Assembly: GCA_032718475.1 (NCBI GenBank)
Contig: JAUCBJ010005260.1
Span: 1 to 64,000, forward strand
Direction: 5' to 3'
Length of the DNA stretch: 64,000 bases
Source of the DNA: Nemertoderma westbladi
Taxonomy: Eukaryota; Xenacoelomorpha; Nemertodermatida; Nemertodermatidae
Below, piece by piece: positions 32,216 through 43,024 of the stretch. The stretch's first letter is position 1, and every line of letters starts with the position of its first letter. The translations under genes were made by a program, and so were the position numbers. The notes below the pieces were generated by a model. It saw only the letters and a program-made list of their open reading frames with translations. It was not told the origin of the DNA and did not search any database.

Positions 32216-33018
32216 AAGGGAGGGCAAGGGTGGACGGAAGACTCGTGGGCCTTTCTTATGATTTGTGATTTATTTTGAATTATATGTTTTATATTTAGAA
32301 AATTTAGTAAACTTATATTTTATATTTGTGCTTATTTCGAACTTATGCAATTTGTATTGTTCCGAATTTATGAAATTTAGAAATAAGAACTCATATTTAG
32401 TAAACTTATATTTAGTAAGAATTTATATTTTATATTTACGTGATTATTTCGAACTTATGCAATTTATATTATTCTGAACTTATGCAATTTATATTATTCC
32501 AAACTTATGCAATTTGTATTGTTCCGAATATTATGCAATTTATATCTTATAAGCAGTATTTGTATTTACAGTAAAAGAGAAAGTTTTATAGACAGAAAAT
32601 TTGTGCTCAGAAAGACTCATATTTGTAATTATTCCAAACTTATGCAATCTACATTTAGGTACGAAAGTATTTGTAATTACTTGAATTTATGCAATATTTG
32701 GGATGCAATAGTAGATGGAAGACTCGCGAGCCTTTCTTATTGTTTTCATTTATTTGTATTTGTAATTGTTTGAATTTATGCAATATCTGAGATGCAATAG
32801 ATTTATATTGGTGAATTTAATTTAGATTTATATTGTACTTACTTAGTAAAGCCTTAAATACGTAAAGTTTGAATTTGTAATTATTTTTGTATCGAATCAT
32901 TACGTAGAAAGGAAGTATTGTTTGAAATTTAATTGTAAATATGTAAGTACGCCCTAAGTATTCTATAGTTTGATTGATTATTGGTGAAAACCGTATATTT
33001 TAAGCACGATAATATCCT
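32216..33018 (+). repeat. AT-rich BEL-2 3' tail with iterated TTATGCAAT
   Basis: No gene. TTATGCAAT occurs about eight times (near 32344, 32455, 32479, 32503, 32531, 32638, 32688, 32776), with two further GATGCAATAG copies (32704, 32793). The core resembles C/EBP or octamer half-sites. It also has two GGAAGACTCG.G.GCCTTTCTTAT copies (32235, 32716). Confidence 0.65.
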
Positions 33019-33033
33019 GTTTTCATGGAGCGG
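33019..33033 (+). other. BEL-2 polypurine tract candidate
   Basis: TTTTCATGGAGCGG ends exactly at the 3' LTR. BEL-1 has TTTTCTGGGAGCGG at its own LTR, so GGAGCGG at the junction is shared between otherwise different ends. Confidence 0.6.
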
Positions 33034-34956
33034 TATAGAATTATATTCCCTAAATGCCGTGGATTTTCAAAATTTTTATTTTATTCGAATTAACTTTGTA
33101 AAGATTGCTTTGAGTTCTCATTAGTATTGGTTCTATCTATTGTGTATCTATCGGTCAAGTGGTTCAGTAGCTCAGTTGGTAGAGCGTTGGAAATTATATG
33201 TGTAGTAGGTATCGAGTTCGAATCCTAGTAAGTGCGAATTATTTTTTGTGCAGAATTTCAACTCATTTAAATTAACCGCTACAAATTAATTGCATTTGTC
33301 TGTACCAATAAGGCTGTAGTTATTTGATTGTAACCAATGTCGTGCAAGTTATATATTAGCTGGACCAATAAGCTATCTTTAAAACCTTGTTAGAACCCAT
33401 AGAACAATCGAGAATTTTCTCGATTGATTGCAGCACAAATTTAGTATATAAAGGTGCGATTCGTTCATTAGTTATCAATCTCTCAATCTTGTATTTCAAT
33501 CTATACTTCTCAGATTTATTCTGTCGTGCTTAGTTTATTCTCAGATTACATTGTATTATAATTGTATCTTCTGTAATAAAGTCAGAATATTCTCTCAGCT
33601 TTTCTGTTTTACTATGAATTCACTACGGTGAACAAACTCGGGGACAGGATGGCCAGCTAGAGATCGGGCCGCAGCAATGAACGGGAACATCACGGGAATG
33701 TAGACGAGAGACAACCCGCAATACCATCTAGTGTTATTCGCCCATCGCCTGAAAGGTTAGACAGCGTTCGATCCTTGCTACCTAAGTATAAGACCAAAAG
33801 ATCAAAAGGTAGACGCAGTGACACGCTGTAAGCCCAAAATTACATCATAGGGACTGTACTGTCTTGATTCAGGAAAAAACCGCAGTAGACCTTCATATTC
33901 CTACGGGGGGAGGGAAAGCGCAGGCAGATACTAGTACGCAGATAGGACGTAGGCACACCGGTACAAGGCATACACATTGGTTAGGGTGCAGCAAACTGTA
34001 CGCTTAACTCTTGCTAAGTACAGGTGTGTGTGCGACTATTTGCCGTACAACGGTGTCCAGTGCATTAGAACTTGTAGGCTAGGGGGGTTGCTGTGTTTTC
34101 ACCTGAATTGGGATTGTACCGTTCAGGCGGTAGGGCAGTTTACGCTAGGCGCAAAATAAATTGAGGCTATCAGGGATATACTAACATCTACCGTGTCCCC
34201 GCCAACGCCCTAATAGGAAGTTACCCGGACTACCTGGGTGACTAAAATTCTAGATAGGAGCCAGGATAGCTATTAGTACCCGTACGCCTACAGTAGTAAA
34301 CTAACACATCTCTTCTTAGTATCAGGGACCTGGTACCTAAAATTGCCGAATTCTGGGCGTAGTATTAACCTTATGCCTGAATTTGAGTCCTGGAAATACG
34401 CAAGAGGGGAAGGAACCTTACCATTCGTGAGTATTGGACCTACAAGTTACAAATTAGAATATTCGTAAAATGCACACCGTACCCAGTAATTATATATGTG
34501 AAGGAGCAAAACTGCTTTTGACCGTTCAGAATTAACACACGCGCGTTAGAAATTATTTACACCTCAAAATATATAAAATTAACTTAGTCCGTACTGTGCT
34601 TTGCCCGCTAGTTAGACATCTCCAAATCTGCTCTGTACCTAGCTAGCGTCCTTTCGCCCAACCATATAAATCACACCGCGGCAAAGTATACGAGCCTCTT
34701 AGTCCGTCAGTGAGTCAGCCTGATTTTAGGATTCGCTGCGCGGGATTTTGTTTTATCGAAGTTTGTCCGCTCGTAGACTGTTTTCTGCCTCACCGGTTAA
34801 AAGAGATAGATACTGCAATATATTCGCTTACTTAGGGTTTACTGTTTTGGTGAGAAGGTCGGATTTATGATTTGATTTACAAACTTTACAGTAGGATATT
34901 GCAGGTATTGTTACCGTCTCTTCCGATAGTAGGAATAGGCGTATCTCTCCAATTTA
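33034..34956 (+). repeat. BEL-2 3' LTR
   Basis: Same 1923-bp sequence as 18415-20337, preceded by the polypurine-like CATGGAGCGG. Confidence 0.95.
33160..33236 (+). other. tRNA-like Pol III module, BEL-2 3' LTR
   Basis: Identical to the 5' LTR copy; A-box 33168-33179 and B-box 33214-33225. Confidence 0.7.
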
Positions 34957-34961
34957 CATCG
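34957..34961. repeat. BEL-2 target-site duplication, right copy
   Basis: CATCG after LTR end CCAATTTA. Dropping one copy with the element restores the BEL-1 codon phase. Confidence 0.93.
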
Positions 34962-35848
34962 GCCAAAACGCGCATGAGGCGCTGGAGACATTAGAGAAAC
35001 GACCTACTCAACCGCAACCACTTCAGACCTATGCGGTAAGAACTAGAGTAGGTTGGTACCTTACTGGACCTTCCCGTAGAACGCTCAGGGAAAGACTGCT
35101 TCAAGATCGCGTCTGCCAGGTGAGTGAATGGGAAGATGATACTAGTGAGGGAGACGACCCAACTGAGGGAACACCACACTCCTCAGATAATGACAATCTT
35201 AGCTCCAATGTAGATCAATGGAGATATTGCCCCAAGAAGTTTAATCCAACGGACATCGCTTCCAGAGGAGCAACTCCTCAAGAACTGACAGATACTATAG
35301 ACCGGTTAGGTGAACCCGACTTCCTGAGTAAGGAGAATGAATGGCCTCCCCATCTTACTCCGACTGAGATTAGACCAGCCAAGGGAGCGGAGAAAGTCGA
35401 ACCTGAAACCCGGACGGGTGGATCGGAGTTATTTGAACCCGGGATAGATCTGTCGGTATTACATGTTGCCAGGGACGACGCCGTGGATCTGAGCCTCCCC
35501 TCCGCGAGTGGATCCTTCATGAAGATCAGAGAGAGCGATTGGAGCTCTGGAACATCAGACGTCTCGCAGGGACTCTCACCTCTCCTGCAGAGAGCGACGG
35601 ACCACTATAGCTCCTGGAATCGGCTTTGTGACGCCGTCATATACTTTGAGCGATGTTTCTATCGTCACTATTCCAGGACGAAGAGGAAACCTGGAATTGT
35701 ATTCAGGATGCAGCGACTCAATCACCCAGTCGGTCGTTTGTGTTTATCGGAAGGGAATGGAGGACTCTCAGGAAACTATGGAAGGCAAGAAACTCTTCCC
35801 ACGACCACTTCCCTAATCCAACCGACATCTAGGGACTCCCCAACTTAA
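34961..35848 (+). pseudogene. BEL-1 pol remnant: protease end and RNase H tail, RT deleted
   Basis: In phase with 17079-18414 after removal of BEL-2. It reads GQNAHEALETLEKRP and AVRTRVGWYLTGPSRR (end of the BEL protease region). An acidic stretch then leads directly into YCPKKFNPTDIASRG near 35228-35272, which in BEL-2 is the end of RNase H (HCPGPQNPADIASRG). About 700 codons holding the reverse transcriptase and most of RNase H are therefore absent, with the join near 35205. The frame ends at 35846-35848 with no H2C2 finger or DDE integrase. The deletion keeps phase, so the shortened polyprotein could still be made. Confidence 0.8.
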
Positions 35849-37495
35849 TATCGTTCGGAGTGGGCGTGTGACTCTATTATTTTATATTATTTTATTATTT
35901 TTATATTTATGTATGTATTACTATGTAATTTTATTATAATCGTTTTATTTAATTTAGTAGAATATTATTTAGCGATTATTTTGTAGAATAGTGCAATATA
36001 TTCGTGTTTATTACGTACATACTTACTTATATTATATTTAGTGCGACGGCGAAGAAATAATTATTTTTCTCTTTCCTTACTGTCCGTATTATATTATAAA
36101 TACGTAACTACAGTAAGATGAAATGTCCGTACTTATTAAAGTACAATAAAGCCACTACTATATTTAAGTATTATTGGTAGGCAGAGTATTAGGAATGCAA
36201 AGTTCAGATCCTCGTGTCTCGGCTAAACCAAGCTCTGGGTAGACCTTGGAAACGACTTGCCTCTTCACACTGACATTGCTTCGTGCGATATTGCTCTCAT
36301 ACCGTATATTAAATAATACATATAGTAGCGTGATGTCCCTTTAACAGTAGCGTATAACGCAAAATAAATCTGTTAAACCCTTTGACCATCTGTAATTCTA
36401 GTCGATTAAGATATCGCGGCACCCACCGATATACTTGAAAGACAAATTCTAGAATCAGTGGTTAACGTCCCCAGACAAGTTCTGGAATAAATCGGTGCCC
36501 ATCTCAAATATTAATTAGTTAATATTTACAAATCAAATAAGTCAAAATCTGTAAAATTCAGATCCTTCAACGATTCTAGTCAATTAAGATATCGTAGCAT
36601 TTACCGATATTCTTAAAGAGACAATTTTCTTAGAATTAAGGATCTTGTGTTCCTAGACATGTTCTAGAATCAAAATATGCCCATTTAATTATCAAATAAT
36701 AAAATTTCAGGGAATAAATTTAAATTCATGTCTTTTAATGAATTTAATAAATTGCCATTTTACGCAATTTATAAAGTTCCCAAAATTCCATTAATTAATA
36801 GATCAAGGGAGCGGAGATTTATATTATTATGCGTGTGCGTGTACGAAAGTCTCCCAAACATAGTTAATAGCCGATAAAATTCTTAAAGTCATGTATAAAA
36901 CAGAACATTGACTATTAAAGAATACTATTAAATAACATCCCAGATCTGTATGCATTGGAATCACCCTAATTCTACCGCTAGCTTTGCATAATGTCACCAT
37001 AGCAACAACCACGCTAGAATTAGAATTGAGTTAACGAACAATAGAAAGCTTGTCCCATAGAATAGCATAGGGAATAAATAGCGCACTGCTAGTATCCAAG
37101 GATACATAATAATACAGTGACATTCTGGAAGGCATTGACTAACGGACAAATGGCCCGAATGTGCGTAGTTGTGACCAGTTGTGTGGTATTTGTGAGTTTA
37201 TAGGTGAATGTTACTGCTAAAGTGTGTTTACAGTAGCTAGTCGCAATCGTAAAATAACCTAACTCTCCAAGGAATACCTGAAGTACATCTAAGCCTTTGG
37301 GACGGACAGTGGAGTGACTTGTGTCGGTTATCGTTGTAGTTGTACGGCTACGTCGTTGGCGAAAGTACAGCTACAGCGGTACATCGGCGCTGAAAATCTC
37401 TTACTGTCCGGGGGCAAGGGAGAAATAGGCAGCGACGCCCGCTCGCCTAACGATATATAAACTCATTATAATATTGGTGAACTTGTATAGCAGAT
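35849..37495 (+). promoter_or_regulatory. BEL-1 spacer with a duplicated segment and TATA before the 3' gene
   Basis: No coding region. A diverged duplication (about 36393-36513 and 36576-36690, both GATTCTAGTC.ATTAAGATATCG..GCA) lies mid-spacer. TATATAA at 37454-37460 is 36 bases before the ATG at 37496 and could drive the 3' gene separately. 35880-35960 is T/A-rich low complexity. Confidence 0.5.
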
Positions 37496-39802
37496 ATGAC
37501 TGAATTAATAGAAGATGATCTTGGTATCAGGGAGAGATATACTCTACCTTTACAAGCGTTTGTCGATAGCTTGATACGCGGCGACGCTGATCCAACTATT
37601 ACGGAGGACGATGGTCGTTATATCGAACCGCCAATGTCCCAGGAGCAACTTACGCGTGAATTGGATTATAGAAAGTTCACTGCTCGCTACATGCATCGTA
37701 ATGGTACGTATATGGACTTCTTGACCACTGGTCATCCTATTGATTTACACGACACCGACGATGTAGACACCGAAAGGGAAATGGTTTTGTTTAAATATCA
37801 TGCCCAGCGGAGTCGAAACGATAAATCGAGAATAGAACACGAGAACTCTATTCGAAACAAACTCGAAATAGAAGACGTTGAAGAACCTGATAAACGTAAC
37901 GGTTTCAACGATTATCTAGAATTCTTACGAGAGACCTATCTCAATGTTGCCAGTCAACAAAACCTCGAAACTCGATATCCCCAAGGTATACATCCAGATC
38001 CTATAATGGAACTCAAACGGCTCTATTTTACGATGATGTATCTTACCGCCGATCGACCGCTACCTGTCGTTCCAGATAGCTTCGAACAGATGGAGGAATA
38101 TTGTAAAACTGGAGAGCGATCACCCGCGTTTCCCCTTCAAGACGTGCGTCTTTGGTATTACTGTGACGAATGCCCTAGACCTAACCAGCAAATCGAAAGG
38201 CATAAACATCCTCGGAGACGTTGCGCTAAACACAGTTTTACGCGATATACTTATGGGAGTTTCGAGCGTAACCTTTTCGACGTATCACCTACGGTCGCGC
38301 GCCTTAAGCGATCATTGAATAAACCCATGATCAGAGTTCCGGAATACTCGGTCAGACCTCCCCATTCACCAGTGATACCTCAAACTCTAGATCCTAATAG
38401 TATTATGGATCCTCCCGAACTGTACTCACTGTTCAAAGACCTAGTGTTACCTGAACAGTTGATTGGTGGCACTCCGGTAGTGGGTTCGTTGGATATTCGC
38501 CAACCTTACCTCGCTGGACTAGGACGCGGTCATTTAATATCACCGTTTAATCCCTACAACCGTCCTGGCCTTCCTCCGATCCAACCTGTTACAGAAGTTG
38601 AAGAGAGCGTGATACGAAATGCATTGGACGCTATTCGGCAGAAAATCGGAAAAGGAACTTACGATTGCTTGGAGAAACGTAAATTGCAACAACAAGTCCA
38701 AGCGGTGAAAGAACTAGCTTTACCCCAGTTCGATAGAGAAATACAAAATCTAGAGGAAGACATCGAACGTGGACGAACCTACTCTTTACAGGAATTCCTG
38801 GACGAGCGCTTGCAGCAACAAGCGGAGGAAAATCAGCTCAAGGAGAGACATATAGAGCTGACGGAGAGGGAAGAAGCAGCTTTAGCCCAACCAGAAGCTC
38901 AAATTCTCGTGACGGACCTCTATTCCAAAACGATTCTCCACCCCTCGATGGTTCCTCATTTTAAAGACAAGCTCTTTGCTACGGTACAGCCTCAACCGGT
39001 TAATACCGATCTCAGATCTCACGAGCTCGTTGCTGACGCTCCTATGCTACAACGTCCACCCGTAGAGGCTGCCCGTGTCGATGGCGTACTTGTTGAGCTT
39101 CCGGACAATAGAGCGGATCTTGTCCGTCGCATGGTGCACGATGTTAACATACGCGCTAGACCTTTGCCGGACTCATTTTATGGAATTAAAGATCATCCTT
39201 ATTACGTTAATTTAAAGCAATATTACATGGTGAAACCAGAAGATCCTACGCATAGTCTGAAGTTTCTACCATTGATCAATCCTCTCGACCTTGTCGAACT
39301 CGAACAACTACAAAAACACCTAGATCAGCTAGTTAAACTAAACTCATTTAGAAAACCGTATAATATTTCTAGAATAGAGAAAGAAATATCACCTCCGTAT
39401 AATCTTGATGGCTTTATTAAAACTCGATTAGTGCACTGGAATCTCGACGTGTTATTCGAGGAAGAAAGAATAAAACGATATGGCGATGTGGAAACCTATA
39501 CTACACAATGCTTAAAGTATAGAGATTTACCCAATGCTAACGAGTGCGCTACTTTGTGGCATCCAGTGGGAATGACTCTCGAAAACGCCACTAAAGAATG
39601 GAACGAGACTCTTAACGTTATCGAGATGTATGGCGTTGTTACTTACGACAACGAAGGTAGCGTTCCGGTGGGAGAATTAGGAACTACGCGAATGATACAT
39701 ATACGAGGACTCGCTGGTTCTACCCACGTATTCACACGAGCGTGTTCTGACGTGATTGATTATTCTTTTGAAACTCTTACGGAGATACAAAAGAAACTTT
39801 GA
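37496..39802 (+). CDS. BEL-1 3' gene, first part: unknown 768-aa protein
   Basis: Uninterrupted from MTELIEDDLG to a TGA at 39800-39802. No family was recognised. Visible: a charged N-terminus; a possible metal-binding cluster near residue 220-250 (CDECPRPNQQIERHKH, then RRCAKH); a Pro-rich centre; a predicted coiled coil about 425-465 (QQQAEENQLKERHIELTER); and a folded-looking C-terminal third. No signal peptide or membrane span. The next ORF (39860) is in the same frame, and the 19 codons between are open apart from the single TGA, so the two probably form one protein of about 1418 residues, either cut by a recent CGA to TGA change or joined by readthrough. In position it replaces env. It stays open in an element that lost its own polymerase. 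Confidence 0.8.
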   Translation: MTELIEDDLGIRERYTLPLQAFVDSLIRGDADPTITEDDGRYIEPPMSQEQLTRELDYRKFTARYMHRNGTYMDFLTTGHPIDLHDTDDVDTEREMVLFKYHAQRSRNDKSRIEHENSIRNKLEIEDVEEPDKRNGFNDYLEFLRETYLNVASQQNLETRYPQGIHPDPIMELKRLYFTMMYLTADRPLPVVPDSFEQMEEYCKTGERSPAFPLQDVRLWYYCDECPRPNQQIERHKHPRRRCAKHSFTRYTYGSFERNLFDVSPTVARLKRSLNKPMIRVPEYSVRPPHSPVIPQTLDPNSIMDPPELYSLFKDLVLPEQLIGGTPVVGSLDIRQPYLAGLGRGHLISPFNPYNRPGLPPIQPVTEVEESVIRNALDAIRQKIGKGTYDCLEKRKLQQQVQAVKELALPQFDREIQNLEEDIERGRTYSLQEFLDERLQQQAEENQLKERHIELTEREEAALAQPEAQILVTDLYSKTILHPSMVPHFKDKLFATVQPQPVNTDLRSHELVADAPMLQRPPVEAARVDGVLVELPDNRADLVRRMVHDVNIRARPLPDSFYGIKDHPYYVNLKQYYMVKPEDPTHSLKFLPLINPLDLVELEQLQKHLDQLVKLNSFRKPYNISRIEKEISPPYNLDGFIKTRLVHWNLDVLFEEERIKRYGDVETYTTQCLKYRDLPNANECATLWHPVGMTLENATKEWNETLNVIEMYGVVTYDNEGSVPVGELGTTRMIHIRGLAGSTHVFTRACSDVIDYSFETLTEIQKKL

Positions 39803-39859
39803 CATGGACAATTCGAACTCGCGCAGCGTTACGTCACCGACACCGAACGCAAACCGGCC

Positions 39860-41749
39860 ATGGGTATCGATGGATCAATGTTACCCCAACCTGTACTCGC
39901 AATGTTGTTTAACGAAAGAATTCTAAAAATCGGCTCAGCTGTTTATGGAGATCTCCAAAACGACTTCCGGAATATGGAGAACATTCCATACCCTTTCGTT
40001 GATACTCAGCTGATTGCTCCTTGGGCCGAAGGCCGAGGTTTCTTTCGCACTATGTATGCCAATACACCCAGCAGCATTACTAAAGTACAACGGACATCCA
40101 TCGGACATCTTGCCTTTCAAGAATATGGTTGGAATTTCAAAGTTGGAAATCCTATAAATTACCAGCAAGTATATGGAGATCATTACTCCCGTTTATATTT
40201 TGACGGACCATTAACTGCGCCTGGTGCCGTATATAGCTTTATGAGTGTTCCACTTCGCCCTTCCTTAGCTATATACACGATCTTTGAAAACGCAGCACTT
40301 GCCGGTTGGCTAGCCGATGTGTGCAGTCGTACCATACGCGCTCACCCGTTAATACTTGGAACTAAACTCGCCAAGTTAGACGAACACAATAAGTTCATAC
40401 GTTTCGAATGTTTCCGGCGCTTTCTGACTCCGTTCCTTAACATCGACAGTCAGTTCAAAGATCGCGCGCTGACCAAGCTCAGTCTTAGAGACTCAGCTGC
40501 GGAGAAACTGAGTAGCGCTGGATTTGCCGTGTTTCAAGACGTTTGTATACAGAACTCACATTCATCTGTTATACAAAGACCCCGAATACCTACAGGTTAT
40601 TCTGTCGTGGAAATACAGACAGTGGGTCCACTTACGGAAACCGACGCACCAACTTCGTCTATGCAGCTGGAGGATGAACCAGTATGCTTGGAATCCGAAG
40701 CGATTCAACCTACGGCTTCTCGGAGCAGTGACAATGATTATGTCATAGAGTGGTATCAAGGTCCACAGCGTCTCACAGCGTACGATTATCGACACGCCAA
40801 CCACGTTTACCGAAAACGTTGTCGATTATGCGCATCGAGAGACCACTTCACTCCTCTCGACTCGAGCGTACCTTGTTCCTATTTCCTCGAACAACCGATG
40901 ATGGAAATATATTGTGCTTATTGCCGGCTTAATAACTCTCATATATTTGCCGTCTGCCCACAGTTTATGACTCAATGTCACTACTGCCAACTTAAAGGAC
41001 ACGAAAGTTACAATTGTCCCTTTAATCGCGATTTAGAGAGCGTAGACGAGATGATCACCCTGCGATACATCCGAGCTTGGGAAGCGAACGCAGATTTACA
41101 TTGCGAATCCAGACATCGCTATTACCCTGGACGAGCTTACGAGGGAGTTTACGCGTTCCATCCTTATCTATTCGCGTCGATTGAACAGAAAACACGCGTA
41201 CCAAGTTACGAGTTAATGAAGCGTGTTGGTGAGTGTATTTCCACCAAGTTTGTCAGGAAATACCTGAGAAACGTTAATCCTAATGATATAACCACATATC
41301 ACCTGATCAATTATATCCGTCAGGACCCTGAGTATGGCGACATTTTCGTGAACTCGCATCCTGAACTCCAGGAAGTATCTCGGCGCCCATATGAATACCG
41401 AACCCGAGAACGCGAGCTGGAGAGAACCATTAAACCGAGAAAGTTCCTCACCACTCACGGTCCACCCACCGCTAGTGTCCAGACGACCCGTCAAGGACCC
41501 GTAGGAGCTGCTGTCCTGAGACGCGCTCTAAAGGCCGTTAGACCTCACTCCACTGAGGTTGATATTAATCAACCAGGTACCTCGACCGGCGGGTATACCG
41601 ATCGTAACCCTGCACCTTCTGATGCAATTATATTGCACCCTTCGCCTAGGAGCTACAGCCCACCTCGTAAAGTGGCTCGCCCCAAAGAGAAAAGGACTCT
41701 TGCTAGCCTCCAGAAACTGCGTAAACGCCGTCCGCGCAAGAAAGACTAA
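39860..41749 (+). CDS. BEL-1 3' gene, second part: 629-aa zinc-knuckle protein
   Basis: Starts MGIDGSMLPQ, although the frame is already open from the TGA at 39800. Residues 1-260 are of unknown fold. Three cysteine clusters follow at about 325-390: CRLCASRDHFTP...C, CAYCRLNNSHIFAVC and CHYCQLKGHESYNC, the last being a classical CX2CX4HX4C knuckle. Next is WEANADLHCESRHRYYPGRAYEGV, conserved in BEL-2, then a Lys/Arg-rich tail (KLRKRRPRKKD). Likely a nucleic-acid binding protein; whether it acts as a second nucleocapsid, a chromatin tether or a silencing antagonist cannot be told from sequence. Confidence 0.8.
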   Translation: MGIDGSMLPQPVLAMLFNERILKIGSAVYGDLQNDFRNMENIPYPFVDTQLIAPWAEGRGFFRTMYANTPSSITKVQRTSIGHLAFQEYGWNFKVGNPINYQQVYGDHYSRLYFDGPLTAPGAVYSFMSVPLRPSLAIYTIFENAALAGWLADVCSRTIRAHPLILGTKLAKLDEHNKFIRFECFRRFLTPFLNIDSQFKDRALTKLSLRDSAAEKLSSAGFAVFQDVCIQNSHSSVIQRPRIPTGYSVVEIQTVGPLTETDAPTSSMQLEDEPVCLESEAIQPTASRSSDNDYVIEWYQGPQRLTAYDYRHANHVYRKRCRLCASRDHFTPLDSSVPCSYFLEQPMMEIYCAYCRLNNSHIFAVCPQFMTQCHYCQLKGHESYNCPFNRDLESVDEMITLRYIRAWEANADLHCESRHRYYPGRAYEGVYAFHPYLFASIEQKTRVPSYELMKRVGECISTKFVRKYLRNVNPNDITTYHLINYIRQDPEYGDIFVNSHPELQEVSRRPYEYRTRERELERTIKPRKFLTTHGPPTASVQTTRQGPVGAAVLRRALKAVRPHSTEVDINQPGTSTGGYTDRNPAPSDAIILHPSPRSYSPPRKVARPKEKRTLASLQKLRKRRPRKKD

Positions 41750-41811
41750 CTGTTTAGAGTATTTTTATATTTTAGAAACTGTGATTTTGTATATTTTATA
41801 GACTTAAATCC

Positions 41812-41827
41812 CATTTTCTGGGAGCGG
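41812..41827 (+). other. BEL-1 polypurine tract candidate
   Basis: CATTTTCTGGGAGCGG abuts the 3' LTR; see the BEL-2 tract ending at 33033. Confidence 0.6.
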
Positions 41828-43019
41828 TGTAAAAGCTTTTGTGGGATAACTGATTCGTTTGCCTTGTTGGCCAGTTCCCCCCCAGTCGCTAAGAATACTC
41901 TCAAAGTGATCTACAGCTAAAAATAGTGCAAGTTACCAGCTTATTGGCTGATTTGCTGTACGCAGGCATCTGGGCTCTGTTTAATCGGCCAACAAGCCTA
42001 GGGAGGTTGCGTCATAGCCTTGTTTTGTATCTCCCAATAGAATTTGAGTTATCCTTGATGTTGACCTATCACAGAGTACTGAACTGAAAATTTCCTATCT
42101 CACTGCTCTTTCTCTGTGTTGAACGGGAGCTTCGTGGAATAAGGGAGTTGGTATCCTCGTATAGAGCAGTAGTCACGAGTTTTTCAAAGCCACGAAAGAA
42201 CGGCTTTTTAGTGTTTTGTGCTTTCTGCTTTTTAGCTCAACACTAGTAGGTTTAATCATAAGGACATATATCCTTTAACTGACCAAACGCACCTGATTAC
42301 TGACTGATTGTCTTAACTCAAAACAAACTGGCACGATTGATCTGTCAATACTGTGTACTGCTATTTGTTGTCGGTTATTCATTATATTTGTTGATGAATT
42401 ATTATATTGGAATAACGAGAAATAACCCCGACACCCAATATTCTTGATATACCGAAGGTAAGAGAGAAAGGTTACCAATAACGATTGTGACTTATGTTAA
42501 AGTGGTTTGAAGTGAATCTAATGTTATTTGATAGACCCTACATGAGTCAGTCTGTGTTCCTTTTATATGTGACTAAAATCAGTAAAGATTGGCAGATTAG
42601 TGTGCAGTATTGTGCAGCATTGTGTGCGAGTGAGTCTGTTAAAGAAGCATTCCTAAAGAATGCGCCATATATGTGAATTATAATTAAGCCATATCGTTGT
42701 GAGTAGTTTAAGTCATAACTCTGTTTATGTAGATAAAGTGCCACGTCCTAAAGGAACTGTTAATATTCCCGAAGGTAAATAATATTGTCAGAGATTATAT
42801 AATACTGTCAGTCGAATAATACATTAGGCTTACATAGCAATAAAATTAAACCGTCGAACCCAATCTCCCGGGAATATCCAGCGGGTGAATGGTCGCGCAC
42901 GGATTGGTTTCGACTAGTGTAGTGAATCAAATACTTGTCATAGGCTAAAAAGCGATTTAATATCTAGAAGACATCTTAATTTGGCGGGTTAAACTGCCAA
43001 AGGTCTGAAAGCGCGAACA
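41828..43019 (+). repeat. BEL-1 3' LTR
   Basis: Same length and nearly the same sequence as 10790-11981. It begins directly after the polypurine-like GGGAGCGG. Confidence 0.95.
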
Positions 43020-43024
43020 CCCCG
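43020..43024. repeat. BEL-1 target-site duplication, right copy
   Basis: CCCCG directly after the right LTR end GCGCGAACA. Five-base duplications are normal for BEL/Pao integrases. Confidence 0.93.

Larger units (their letters stand above)
18415..34956 (+). mobile_element. BEL-2, BEL/Pao retrotransposon nested in BEL-1 (16.5 kb)
   Basis: 1923-bp LTRs, a 5-bp target duplication, a leader of 807 bp, one 2903-codon gag-pol, a frameshifted 3' zinc-knuckle gene and an AT-rich tail with iterated TTATGCAAT. It is very large for the group. LTR ends are TA...TA and not the usual TG...CA. Confidence 0.93.
10790..43019 (+). mobile_element. BEL-1, BEL/Pao retrotransposon (non-autonomous, with nested BEL-2)
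   Basis: Bounded by 1192-bp LTRs (TGTAAAAG...GCGAACA) with a CCCCG target duplication. It is about 15.7 kb long without the nested BEL-2. Contents in order: leader with a duplicated structured segment, gag-pro (14162-18414, disrupted), pol remnant without RT, RNase H core or integrase (34961-35848), a 1.65-kb spacer and a giant 3' gene (37496-41749). It could move only with enzymes from a relative. Confidence 0.9.

Noticed and set aside
37496-41749. Envelope gene of an errantivirus-like BEL element
   Set aside because: The position fits, but there is no signal peptide, membrane span or fusion peptide, and zinc knuckles are present.
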